Source: Chamaecrista fasciculata (taxonomy: Eukaryota; Streptophyta; Magnoliopsida; Fabales; Fabaceae). Taken from it: 64,000 nt of DNA. Each line of letters begins with the position of its first letter. Position 1 is the stretch's first letter. A program made the translations under genes and the position numbers. Below the pieces are notes generated by a model. The model saw only the letters and a list, made by a program, of their open reading frames with translations. It ran no database searches and was not told the DNA's origin. The stretch spans positions 8,699-72,698 of the forward strand of contig QANZ01034120.1 in NCBI GenBank assembly GCA_003254925.1, written 5' to 3'. Below are positions 40,705 to 52,292 of this stretch, piece after piece.

Positions 40705-43700
40705 ATAACCTGGTGTATGGTGGCACGGGGCAGCAGGATGAAGTATACTACAAGCTGAAGCTTTGGGTTTCACCAAATGCGCGAGTGTGACGTCCTCTGG
40801 AGCAGGGTTAGGTACCCCTCACGGAAGGGAACCTCAAACTGTGAATCTGCAAATACAAGACAATGTCATACTGACCTAGAAAAAACATGATTCTGAAAAT
40901 TGACCTCAACTATTTAAATTAATCTCAAGATTATAATTTAATCCCTGAATATTAGAAATATACTTTTTGATCATTGATTTTATGACAAAGATTAACCATT
41001 CAGTCCTCAAAGATAACATTTTGAAGATCTAAATAGTTGATGTTAATGGAAAAAATCAAGACTTAAAAAATGTATTTCTAATATCCAACGACTAAATCGT
41101 TGTTTGAAGATAAATTCAAAGATAAAAAAATAGATTTTCTCTTTGTTAGCTATCTAATCTGTATTGTGTTTTCAAAAAGTCAAATATTAGAACTCTTGTA
41201 TTCCTGTCACTAACAACTACACACGAGGTTTTAAAATACACGTGGTTCTACAAGAAAAAGCAAGCTTTTCCTTCAATATCTTTCAACACATTTTGATCAA
41301 GGTTAAATGATGCCCAGATCAACCCCATTTCATCAATACGAGCCCACCATCAATTATTTATGTTAATTTTAACCTTTTTTGTTTACAAATGCTTTTACAA
41401 ACCCCATTAAAGAGTCAGCCACAATGAAATCAAAGTCCCCCAACATTATGATCAACAACTACCAAAGTTCTGTTGTTATTCAAGATAACCAATAAAACAT
41501 TGCTCATTATGACAAGTCTTGTCCTGAAAAGGCCTTCAATTATTTCAGGAAAAAACCAAGTAATGAGTGATATAACAAGCCGCCATACCTTGCAATTAAT
41601 TCTTGCCATTGAAGCTGAGTTAGATGATCTCTAAAAATGAAGTGCTGCAGATCCATTATTAAGGAATCCATCCGGAGGGTCAATAGTAAATTGGCATCTT
41701 TGGGTTCAACATCAACACTACACTTAATACGTGCTTCATGAATGAAGTTTAAGGCAGTAGTTAATTTTAAAAATGACAGTTTGTTGTACACGAGGATTGT
41801 AAACAAATTATTAAGCATAATGACAAGCAGTAAGTTTTCCAAAAACATGAGGATGATGAGGAACTTTGAAAATGATTATTCATTTGGTAATGATACTTTA
41901 ATAGATAAGTTTCCTTCATTTGATGAAACACTATCAGTGGTGAGCTGGTGATACTCACTGTGTCTGCTGATGATCGTCCCTTAGACATTTAACAGCCCTG
42001 GATTTTGGTGTAGGAGGCTGAAAACCTTTAAACTCAAAAGTATGAAGTACAAACCCTTCCTTGTTTAAGTCCAGATATTGGATTAGGCTGTTGTTAGTAT
42101 CAACTATGAAGAGTCTCACTGGAATACAAGAAGAAATAATTCAAAGAATAAAATAATGAAGTAGCATCCTGAAGTTCCATAAAAAATATATGTACCAAAA
42201 AGTTGATATCCGCATGTTTACATGGTAGTAAAAAAGTGATATGACTTACCAAATACATCCAATTTCCTCCTAATTCACTAATTTAGCAATATAAATTAAT
42301 CTGAGTTTCAAAAGGGGCTGGAAACCATGCAAACTTTAAACAGAGAAGTTAGCAGAAGAGTTAGAAAAGGAATGATACACCTGGAAGAAGAAGCATCACA
42401 GAGGTGAAATCTAGGCCAGAAATTAAGCCGTCCAAGTTGAAAGTTCAGTATAATCAGCAGGAAAAATTGAGAAGTATGTTAGTATAATTATATGCCCTAA
42501 ACTTTGATGAAATGAAATGGCTGGACTAAAAGCATGTCTAACATGATATTAGACAACTTCTTCCTAGTAGTTAAATTATATGACCTCTAGGTTTTCCTAT
42601 GTTCAAATTAGAGAGTGAATAAGTTAGGAAGAAAACTAGAAAAGGAAGAGACACTAAGCGAAATATATTAACAAAAAACTCCATGGTGGTGTATGTTAAC
42701 GGACCTTTTAGTTATTGTTAATAATAATACTAAAACCACTTCAAACTTAAGTATTCCTAAATTCTTAATATCTCATAACATCTCATTTTCAAAAGCTTCC
42801 TATATTATGGTAAAAGCATTCAGAAAGTTCCCTTGACCGGGGGAAAATTTGTGAAAAAAATTCATGGTAGATTTGTGTAGGTATTAACAGAAAATTGAGT
42901 AACTTTCAAAATAGATGAGAAGTTCCAAGAAAGGCTGTATTTTGATCACTAAAGAAGCAGATCGTTAATGAATTTAACAAATGAAGTCATACCTGAAATT
43001 TAAGAGAAATATGTGTCTGAACTAGTGAACTTTCATTATTCGAGGTTTGAAACATATTCAATCTTAGTAGACAATATGCAGCACACAAACACTTCATCTT
43101 TGACTATTATGATCTAATTCCTCATTGTGTATTTCAAATTTAAACAAGGTGGACAGCATGTATGGCTTACATTGACAATGGTAGATAGAGCAGCCCAGAT
43201 AGATTTGGATCAACCTTTACACGATCAGCAATTGACACAACAGCAACTTTAAGGCCTTCACTATTGCACTGCCATTTGGTGTCAGGTCCCCTTTCAGCCA
43301 CTTAAAGGGGCACAGGGTGATTAAATCATGTCAACCATGGTTAATCTGACATAAATGAGAAATTAGTTCAAACTTCAAAGGCACCAGGGAATCCATTTCC
43401 TGATTCTGGTCTGGCATACTGAGAGGAGAAAAATCTTTTAGTCATCGTAAAAAACAAAAGAAATAAAATGTAGCAAAATGTGAAAAATAAATTATGTACA
43501 TTATCCAAATAAACTTCATCGAACCCCTGTTTTGCAGCTTGAGGGTCAAATCCTTTAACTCCCTTAACAGGGGCAACACCTCACAGAAAGTTTACTTCGC
43601 CTTTCAGATTTCAAACGAACTAATGAATAATAAAAACACATATAAGAATATGAATATCCATTCAAAGTAAACAACGCAATAAAGCAAGTGATGTTTAGCA

Positions 43701-44290
43701 AAAAAAAACATGCTATGGCAAAGTAAACAAGAATTCGAGACGGTTATATTAGCAATGAGGCAAATATATAAGAAGTTGGCAATGTTATGGCAATTACGAC
43801 TTATGAAATACAACTGTCTACAGTAATCTGATATGAGGTAGTATTTGCAACAATTCTCAAGCGAAACCACAAAACCATTGTCAGGATTAGAGATTAACAG
43901 CCGATATTTAGTCACAGCATTATGGAGACTGCGAAATGAACGCCAAGATAGAGTTTAAGCATGAACTCGTTGGTGCCACCATAATTAACCAAAATAACCA
44001 TTTCTTGCCTCATCATCAAACGCAAAAGAAACTGAAGATAAAAAGGACAAAAAAAAGCAGTAAACGTGATATAGAGATCAGAAATCACAAACCAAAAAGA
44101 AGTACCAGTTCCCATGAATGGCACGAAATCCTCGACAGTGACTTGTACGCCCATCTCGGCGAATACATCAACGGCCGCACTTGTAGAAAGATATTCGCTG
44201 TTGCAGAGAGCATCATCCATATCAAACAACACTGCATAAACCTTCCCCCACTCTCGAAAACATGAAAAACCCTCAACAGTGACTTGTACG
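40705..44290 (-). pseudogene. SOQ1 (SUPPRESSOR OF QUENCHING 1) pseudogene
   Basis: Minus-strand exon remnants follow the order of plant SOQ1 (At1g56500), a thylakoid protein with HAD phosphatase, thioredoxin-like and NHL parts that guards against lasting light-harvesting quenching. From 5': WGKVYAVLFDMDDALCNSE and AAVDVFAEMGVQVTVEDFVP (44270-44105); APVKGVKGFDPQAAKQGFDE (about 43590-43500, preceded by an in-frame TGA); EGLKVAVVSIADRVKVDPNL (43285-43170); RLFIVDTNNSLIQYLDLNK and FQPPTPKSR (42125-41975); HEARIKCSVDVEPKDAN (41710-41590, with a frameshift); FEVPFREG and PAPEDVTLAHLVKPKA (40838-40705, two frames). The DMDG phosphatase motif reads DMDD. The thioredoxin-like core and most NHL blades are missing. 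An EMGVQVTVE piece is duplicated at 44295. The gene is dead. Confidence 0.9.
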
Positions 44291-44640
44291 CCCATCTCGG
44301 CAAGGGTATCCTGTAATTTAACAAGAAAAAGAGGCGTTTCAAGTGTTCAAAACAAGTGAAAATACCTACACAATGTACAGCCCTAAGTCGCGAAGCAGAA
44401 GCAGAAGCGTGGACGGAAAACAACGTCGAGCAGAAGAAGGAGAGTCGGAGCTTTGTCCAAAATTTCTCAAATGCAGAGAATTGTAGAGAAAATCAATCTA
44501 GAGGATCCGATTTCAGCTTCGTGGCCATTCATTTCTTCTTCTTTTTTTTAATCTTGGCGCGTTTTTTGGTTTTTTGGTCCCGCTTGGCGCGTCTAAGCAA
44601 ACGAAGACTATTTTTCTGGGTCATCATGTACGAATTTGAG
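44291..44640. repeat. Third copy of the PHD-Myb 5' flank
   Basis: This block matches 51080-51420 and 59350-59700. Shared marks include TTTCAAGTGTTCAAAA, AGCCCTA..TCGCGAA, TCTTGGCGC and GGGCTGGGCTGG.CCTTTACT. In the other two places it forms the upstream end of the PHD-Myb gene copies. Here it is joined directly to the SOQ1 pseudogene, so this is a duplication junction. The plus frame at 44356-44646 is not conserved in the other copies. Confidence 0.8.
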
Positions 44641-44707
44641 GGCTAACGGTGGGCTGGGCTGGGCCTTTACTATTGATTGATGGTATAAAAAGATAAAATT
44701 GGTCCGG

Positions 44708-45169
44708 TAGGGATAATCAAAATACCCATTCTTAACGGGACCTGAAATTTATCCTATGGGTATGGCTCTGGACCCGGACTCATCCTTAATGAGTCTGGGT
44801 CCGGATATGGTGGTACCCTACCCATATACCAATTTGTAATAATAAATATATTTTTATATATAAAAATATAATACTTTAACACTTTTTATTGAAAAAATAT
44901 TAAAATTTTTATAAATGTTGAAATATTTTATTAATGTATTCATATTTATGATTTATTTTTTTACTTTTAGTAGTTATAGATGTAAAAAGTTGGACGAATA
45001 TAAATTTTATATTAACAAAAAATAGTTTATTTTAAAATTTTTCCAGGTCTGGGTCCGGGTATGGGGATTAGACTACCCAACGGGTATAGGTATGAGGATT
45101 GATTTTGATACCCGTTCACATACGAGTCTGAGTCTGGGTATCATACTACCCTACCCATGATCATCCCTA
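44708..45169. mobile_element. Non-autonomous element with GGGTA/TACCC repeats
   Basis: The ends TAGGGATAATCA and TGATCATCCCTA form inverted repeats, flanked on both sides by CCGGTAG (44704-44710 and 45171-45177; exact duplication length unclear because the repeat overlaps the element end). Subterminal zones repeat GGGTCCGG and GGGTATGGG-type words around an AT-rich core. There is no transposase. It is similar in design to the hAT elements at 15726 and 22264. Confidence 0.75.
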
Positions 45170-45214
45170 GCCGGTAGCAAGAAATTTTATTTTTTTCGTA
45201 CATCAGTGTTTGAC

Positions 45215-45431
45215 CTAATATATCTATAAATAATGGGAGAGAGAAAGTAGTAGATGAGATTTAAGAAAGTAGTAGTGTTTGACCTATTATTTGGTCTTTT
45301 AATTTTCACGCTTCTAACAATTTAGTCCTTGAATAATAGAAATATACTATTTAGTTACTGAATAACTACAAATGTCAAATCAAACGTTACATACATATTT
45401 CTGTGCCTGTTAGGGCACAGAAAGCTCCTAG
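45215..45431 (+). mobile_element. 5'-truncated Helitron copy
   Basis: It matches the 3' part of the Helitron at 8967-9297, including TTTAGTCCTTGAATAATAGA and the terminal hairpin GTGCCTGTTAGGGCAC, and ends GCTCCTAG|T. The 5' end lacks the TC start seen in the other copy. Confidence 0.75.
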
Positions 45432-46042
45432 TATAATAATATCAATGATTTTCTTCATATTAAATGACATATAAATATTATTTTTCAGTTATACAAAAAT
45501 AATTTAAAACTTTTTTTAAATATAAATATTTTTTTATATTTCTAATTTTCTATATAATGAAAATAATTTATGTAAAATTATTTAAATTATTTTAAAATTT
45601 TATTTCAAATTAAATTTGATTCAATAAAATAGAAATAATGGAAGAAAATTAAACTAGTAAGAAATATAAGTTCCTGAGTGTATCATCTATTTTCCTTTAG
45701 TACTTAATATCAAAGATTTATCTTAATATTTGTTATTTAAATGAACCTCATCATTTAAGTAAATTTATATTATCTTCCAACATGATGCTTCCAGTTCCAT
45801 GACATTATTTTACATAAGATCTAAAACAAACGTTCAACAAAATTTTGTAAGGAAGGTTTAATTCTGTAAGGAAGTTGGATTCCTGCCCAATAAATTTGAA
45901 TCATTGAAAGTAGAACAATAAATTTGTTGACATCTTTTATGTGAATGTAGCACAAGTTTTTTTTTACATTTATTTTCTTTACGTGGCTAAAAATTCTCAT
46001 TTTTCTTATACATTATAATTTCTCCAAAAGTGTGTAAACATT
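45432..46042. other. AT-rich intergenic stretch
   Basis: No gene is seen. It ends at the left boundary of duplication unit 1. Confidence 0.5.
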
Positions 46043-46625
46043 TGTTGGTCCACTGTGGTTTTAGTATTATGGTCCATTGAACTATTGAAGATCTATTCCT
46101 AATGGTCTTACTTTGTGCCGTGTGTTTACATCAGACTCTCATTTCTTAAGAATTTTGAACCTATAGATTCAAGTACATGCACATCCCTAGCCCTTCTACA
46201 CCTTATATTATACATGTACAATCAACTAAAACAGCAGACTCAAAGTATATATCAAATATGTATAGAGCTTGATTAGTACAGAAAAAGTCAAAAAATGGCA
46301 GAATCATCGTCATCATCATCATTCTGCTCAAGTTTGATTCAACTAGGCATACTATATTTCATTTGCATTGCCAATATACCCTGCACCACAAGCCCTTTGC
46401 TAGCAACACAGATCTTGCTTTGTGGGCCTTCAAATCAAAAGATTCATGACCCTCTAAAATCTCTGACCTCCTAGAATGAATCCCTTCATTTCTGCAAGTG
46501 GGAAGGCATTACTTGTGGTCGAAGGCACAAATGTTGACTGAGTAATGCAGATCAACACGACTTGGAAGGCCAAAATACCAAAATTCCAAAATATGAGTGT
46601 AGCCAAAATACTGTCCTTTCAATTT

Positions 46626-49600
46626 TTATTTAGATCTTGCTTTGCAAATGTTCTTCCATTTATCCTTCAGGTTTGCTGGTGTACGTTCCTTCAAAAACAC
46701 ATTAGAACCAAATTCCAAAACTTTCTTCCATGGGATATTTTTGCCATTTGTCGCAAACTTACGCACTCCCGCCTGCAAGGAGAAAGCAATTATTAAAATG
46801 TTAGAAGACACATGCACAAAAACAGACACACCTCCAAAAATGAAACTACAGAAAACATGATAGACAAAAAAACAATAGCCACAGGGTTCACAGTGAAATA
46901 AATTCATCTGAGTATTCAACTTCTCTAACCTTGCACACAGTCTAGAAAGTTCTAGAGTGTAAATTGGAGGAAGAGAGAGAGAGAAAGAGAGAAATCATGA
47001 AATATTAAGTTTAAACAAAAACAAAATGCAGTTAGCTTAGAAAGTTTAACAAACTGATAAAGGTCGTTATTTCTATAAAGTAATGAACAATAGAGAATTA
47101 ATACCTTTAGTATTTCTTCCTCCTCAGCTGTCCATGCAAATTTCCTTCGTCCTAACTGAGGGATTGTGATTTCTGGGGATTTGCTACAATTCAAAGTAGC
47201 CAATCATAATTTGGAAAAAAGTAAATAAATAAAAAGTACCAATACACTGGCAGTCCTTCAATGGCAATTGCCATAAAAATGATGTACCCTAGTTAGACAC
47301 CCCAAAACAAGACCATTGTCATAAGGAATGATTACAAATGAATAAATTAATCCAACTTTCAAAATCCCAAAGAATAATTTCATATAAAAGTAAAATGGTA
47401 TTAAAGAAGTCCTGAAGAAAATACTATTACCATTAAAAAAATACACAGTTCTAAAAGAAAAGACGTGACCATATATATAGTGGAGCAACTTGAAACCCCA
47501 ATAGGACACAAGGAAAATAAGCTTCGATACTTACTGTATTCTGCTCTTTTGGGATCTCATGGGGTGTATAGTATTGCTAGCGTTTTCAGAGTCATCTTCA
47601 GATATATTATCTTCTTCATTACGATGTGCAGAAACAGGCTCTTCTGTTTGATTAGTGTTAAATTTTTCTTGCATTTCCTGCCGAGTATCTTCTTCTGTAT
47701 TATTTTGATTAACGGAGATCACATTTACTTCTTGATTAAAACATCTGTCATCAATAGCTACTCGGTCAACTGGTACATGGTTTTCCCCAAGTCCTCCAAT
47801 TGCTGAACTCTTTGGATTCGTTATTCCATCGATTTCTTCTCCTCCAATTAAAGCTTCCTTCAGCCTGTTACATACAATTCCTTTCTCTTGGCAAGATGGG
47901 AGGTGGGGCTCAGCTCTTTGTTGACTTCTGTCAAACTGAGGACTATTGATTTCATTTACGTGTTCAATGACAAGACCTTCTGGCTTGTCAACTGGTACTT
48001 GGTTTTCCTCAAGTCCTCTAACAACTGAACTCTTTGGATTCATCTTTCCACCCATTTCTTCTTCTCCAATTAAAACTTTATCTAACCTATTACCTACAAT
48101 TCCTTTTTCTTGGCAAGATGGGAGGCTATTATCACAAAATGTTGGGGGCTCTGCTAGTTGTTGACTTCTTTCAAATAAAGGACTGCTAATTTCATTTACT
48201 TGTTCAATGACAAGATCTTCTGGTTTGTCTTCTCTCCCTATTCCTGGTAAATGGTGATTTCTATGAATTTCACTATGTTCTATGACCTGATGCTCAATAG
48301 CCTTACCAAGGAAGGTACGTAAATCTTCCCTTGCCAAGGAAGCCTTTTTCTTGGCTACATGTAATTCTGATGCAGTATGAGAATATGCACAAAAAGGGCA
48401 AAAAAAGTTACCATTTGCATCAAAACAAGCAGACGTACCAAGACAACTTTCATGAACCATTAGCTGGCAGGTAGTAGTTCTACAAACCAGTAATTGATCA
48501 CCTTCATTACACTTCATACAAAGATTTTGCTCTCTCCACTCAGTACTTGCTGAGAAATCACGAGTATGAGAAATCAATAATTCATGCTCTTGGGCTGCAA
48601 AATCAACCAGGCCATTGTGCTCTGCTCCACAGGCATTAATAGTATCAACAACAACTTCATCACTGGTAACCAGTTTCTTAGAGCCATTTGGATATGTAGA
48701 ATTGGGTTCCTTCAGCTGTAAACCTACTTCCTGTTCAGATTGGAACATGGTACTCTTACATAGAATTTTATCTGGATCATCAATATTCATTGGAACAGGC
48801 TCAATATGATGTTCATTATCATCTTTGGTATCATGCGGATAAACTCTCTTATCTTTCTTGGACATGATACTAGAAGGTGCACAACATTTAATTTTTTTGG
48901 CATCTCTTAGGAAATCATCACATTCATCTATACCAACTTGCTCATTAGCTGAGTAATCCCCATTTCTCTTAGAGGATGAAAAATTCTTATCATGTAAATG
49001 CTCCTTTGATGATGCATTCTCTTTTGCTCCTCTAATTTCACCAAAAGAGCAGCTCTCAATATCCTTCTCTGTAAGATCAATGCATTTGCAATCATTCACA
49101 GGCACCCAATTCTGAGGAGCCAATCCACTTCTTTCTCTTAAAAGTTTAGTATATGGATGAGTACCATCAATGATTGAGTCTTCTAGCTATTCAACAAAGA
49201 GGAAGGGGGAAGACAAGACCAATTAATAATGATATACAAAAAGTGGATTAATTGCAGAGGCAGAGAGGAAAATAAATATTTTTGGTTCTTTTGAAAGAGA
49301 TATTCTGATCACCTGCTCCAGTTCACTTTTATAAGTGTTATAAGTGATAGCTCTTTTGTGCATCATAAAGGGATAAATGTCCCATTTCCCAAGCTTTGCT
49401 CCAGCTATTTCAAGATTTGACAATGGTATCTGATTGAAAATAGCAGAATAATATCTATGTCACTTAAAATTATAGTTTCTATCATCAAATATCTCCAATG
49501 AACTAATTAATGAGCAATCAAATTGATTCAACTAGCCCCAGATATACAAATGAAATCAATTACGTATCAAACACCATTAAAATAAAACTTACGTCATGCA

Positions 49601-50040
49601 ATATTTGTTGGAGAACATCTTCAGAACTTTGGGAAAAATCAAGGCTAGAAGAATCAGAGCTAATTCCATGTGTAGAACCAAACAAGCTCTCCAAACATCT
49701 CATGGCAATCAATTCCCTTGTGTTTTTACTGAGGTCTGCAGGGACTACATTGATCAAATCTAGAAGAGAGAAAAGGCAAGAAACTTAATCATCATAAACA
49801 ATTTTTTAACGAAGAAAAACTCATAAAAATAGAAAACAACTGGTTAACTTTGATGTCCACTTCATGCATACCGTGCAAAGTAGAATTGTCTACTTTCTTG
49901 AAACTTGCTAGGGATTTGATGATCCAAGGCCATGGATTGATTGCCGCAGATTCAGATGTGTTGCCCATGTGTGACCAAATATTTATCAACTTCAAGAAAT
50001 AAAACTAGCTTACCTTTTGTATGGTATTGCTGCAACTTTC
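46626..50040 (-). CDS. PHD finger plus Myb/SANT protein (unit 1 copy)
   Basis: Exons, 5' to 3': 50040-50014 (27 nt, ESCSNTIQK), 49989-49872, 49759-49593, 49429-49313, about 49183-47535, 47183-47105 and 46772-46626. The large exon is open for over 500 codons and holds a C4HC3 PHD finger (CMKCNEGDQLLVC, HESC, CPFC). PHD fingers usually read histone H3 tails. The last two exons encode a telobox-type Myb/SANT domain, RRKFAWTAEEEEILK then VRKFATNGKNIPWKKVLEF and LKDKWKNICKARSK, a DNA-binding fold. The pair recalls At1g01150/At1g68030-type proteins. The 5' coding start is not resolved; the leader probably lies near 51100-51290. At the large exon's start the conserved-looking acceptor (exon from 49187) is out of frame with the body; an AG 4 bp further (exon from 49183) restores it. 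Confidence 0.8.
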
Positions 50041-51079
50041 CTGCATAATAACTTTAAATTAGACATAAAAACTCGGTTTAGAAAAATTTCACCAAGAGAC
50101 TAAAAAAGAAAGAAAAAGAACCATAACAGACATGAAATTTATTAGACCCCCATTGGTACCACTTGTAGTATTTGTAAGACCACTATCTAAATTTCCAGAA
50201 GCATTTCAGATGAAGATTGTTAAGATTTATTATGAGATTGTGACCCCTGCATCCTCTTATCGGCAATGTCATGTCTAGGTAAGACCTCTTGTGCAAAATA
50301 GGAATGACAGTCCGAGCACTATCTTTTCTACTTTAAAAGAGCAAGTTGTTTACAAATTTATTTTCTAAAATTGCCCTTGTGATCTTTCTATTTCTACAAC
50401 TATCTGTAGTTGGAAAGAAGGACTCAAAGGGAACAAAATTGACATTTGCCTCCATTTAGTTATAATTGAACATAAAGGTGTTAATTGTCCTAAATAAAAA
50501 ACTCATGTGTCATCTTCATACAACTTTAAAACTCAAGGTATTATGTTACTTAAAATTCAGGTGGTGTTTGTGCAATTTAATCTTATCTAATAATCTTTTC
50601 TACTTAAAATCTTTTCTACTAAAAAATAACACGTTATTTACAAATTTCTTCCTAAAAAGTTAGAACAAAGTCATGTTCTACACCATTTTCTTTAACTCCT
50701 AAACTCTTGTAATACGGCTTGTATCATCTTGAATAAGTGTTGATCTGACACTAATATAAAAGAGGCTTTAACAGCTCTTAAAAAAACAACTGAAAATGAA
50801 GAAATAGCTCTCAATCATGGAAGACCTAATGATTTTAATATGAAAAGATGCTTTAAAAGCTTCAAAATAAGTGGAAATCAAGGAATAACACCAGCCAAAG
50901 AAACTCAACAGTTTAAGCATGAAAAAGTGGCATTTGAAACATAGAAATAAATACACCACAAAAATAGTCAAACAACCGGGCAAAGGTACCCTGTAGTTTA
51001 ACATGAAAAAGTAACTTTTAAGAACTAAAAAAAAATGGCACAACTATCAAACAATCAGACACTAATGCCCAATGATTCG

Positions 51080-51420
51080 TGATGAAAAAGAGACATTTCA
51101 AGTGTTCAAAATGAGTGAAAATACCCACACAATGTTGAGCCCTAGATCGCGAAACAAAAGCGCGGACAGTAAAAAACGTCAGACAGTGTTTCCTCCTTTC
51201 CGCAACTACGGTGGAGAAGAAAAAGAGAATCGGAGGAACAAAGTTGAAGCTGAGATGAAGAGAGTGAGATTATTGGCGATGTAAGATGGAGTCCGTTCTC
51301 AAGTTTCGTGGCTATTCATTTTTTTTTTTCTTGGCGCCTCAGCGTCATTTTTTGTAATGACTGATGGAAACATAATTATTTAAGGCTATTTTTCTTTGTG
51401 GGCTGGGCTGGACCTTTACT
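51080..51420 (-). promoter_or_regulatory. Likely 5' leader and promoter of PHD-Myb copy 1
   Basis: The block is conserved in three places (also 44291-44640 and 59350-59700) and lies at the upstream end of the PHD-Myb genes. On the minus strand it is pyrimidine-rich (TCTCACTCTCTTCATCTCAG), as expected for a plant leader. The plus-strand frame starting at 51135 (MLSPRSRNKSADSKKRQ) is shifted in the 59.4-kb copy, so I do not treat it as coding. Confidence 0.5.
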
Positions 51421-52162
51421 GTTAATTGATAATTGATAATATAACTAAAGATGAATATGTATCCCTACCAAAAAAGATTAAATTAATTATCTGCAAGTTC
51501 TGTTCGCCAGTCCAAAAATTTGTATCCTCTCAAGTGAAAAAATATGATTGTATTATATTTTAATCTCTCTCTCTCTCTCTATATATAATGTGTAAATCTC
51601 AATCATCCATTTTAAGTTTTAAAAATGTATAGAAATTAAAATTGTTTAAAAAATTAATATTTGCTATTTTCATATTAGTTTTAGGGATCAAATTATTAAT
51701 TTAGTCATTAATTTTTATATTACATGCGTCCCTTCACCAATTATATATATTTCATGAATTATTGACTCTGTTACTCACGTTTGATGCATAATGGTTAACA
51801 GATGTGAGCCGAATCACATAAAGGCTGCTTGGCAAGCCATATAAAAAAGTTAACTATTTAGTTTAAATATATATATATATATATCTTTTAGCCTATTGAA
51901 AAGCATTATCGTCAATTATGTAATTTTTAGAAAATTCCTTTGACTTTTGTAGTTAAATATCTTTAAATATTGATGACTAATTTAATATAATATTACTCAC
52001 AAATTAAATTCTTATGTCGGTAAAAGATTTTCAAATAATTATTCTAAAGAGAGGAAATAATTAAAGGGGGAATGAAATTGCGATTTGCGAGGAATCTCAA
52101 GGGCAAACACTAGGAAATGAGACTTGAATTTGGAGTGGCCAGCAAGTTACTTACTCACTGCT
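51421..52162. other. Intergenic stretch between PHD-Myb and the AAA relic
   Basis: It contains a TC/TA microsatellite near 51564-51590. From about 51900 the sequence matches the promoter side of the AAA-ATPase in unit 2 (from about 61060). Confidence 0.6.
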
Positions 52163-52169
52163 TATAAAT
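52163..52169 (+). promoter_or_regulatory. TATA box of the AAA relic
   Basis: CTTATAAATAA lies 58 bp before the relic ATG, in the same place as in the intact unit 2 gene. The promoter therefore survived the coding deletion. Confidence 0.6.
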
Positions 52170-52226
52170 AATAGCAATCAAGCGTAGAGCAGAAAATTGA
52201 ATAAACATTGAGAGTTGAGAGTATCG

Positions 52227-52292
52227 ATGGAGACGACGGTGATGGCGACGATGTGTAAGACTTTGTGCATTTTGGTTTTAGCAAGGAATTAG
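52227..52292 (+). pseudogene. AAA-ATPase deletion relic, 22 codons
   Basis: The first nine codons (METTVMATM) equal those of the AAA-ATPase at 61414. The reading then jumps into what is 3' untranslated sequence in the intact gene (ACTTTGTGCATT...GTTTTAGCAAGGAATTAG), giving METTVMATMCKTLCILVLAR N and a stop. About 1.6 kb, nearly the whole coding region, is deleted, while promoter and 3' flank (to about 53280) still match unit 2. It is a pseudogene, although a short transcript is possible. Confidence 0.9.

Noticed and set aside
51072-51284. 70-codon plus frame containing MLSPRSRNKSADSKKRQ
   Set aside because: The duplicate at 59400 has a frameshift and the copy at 44380 differs, so it is not conserved as protein; the block is better explained as the leader of the minus-strand gene.
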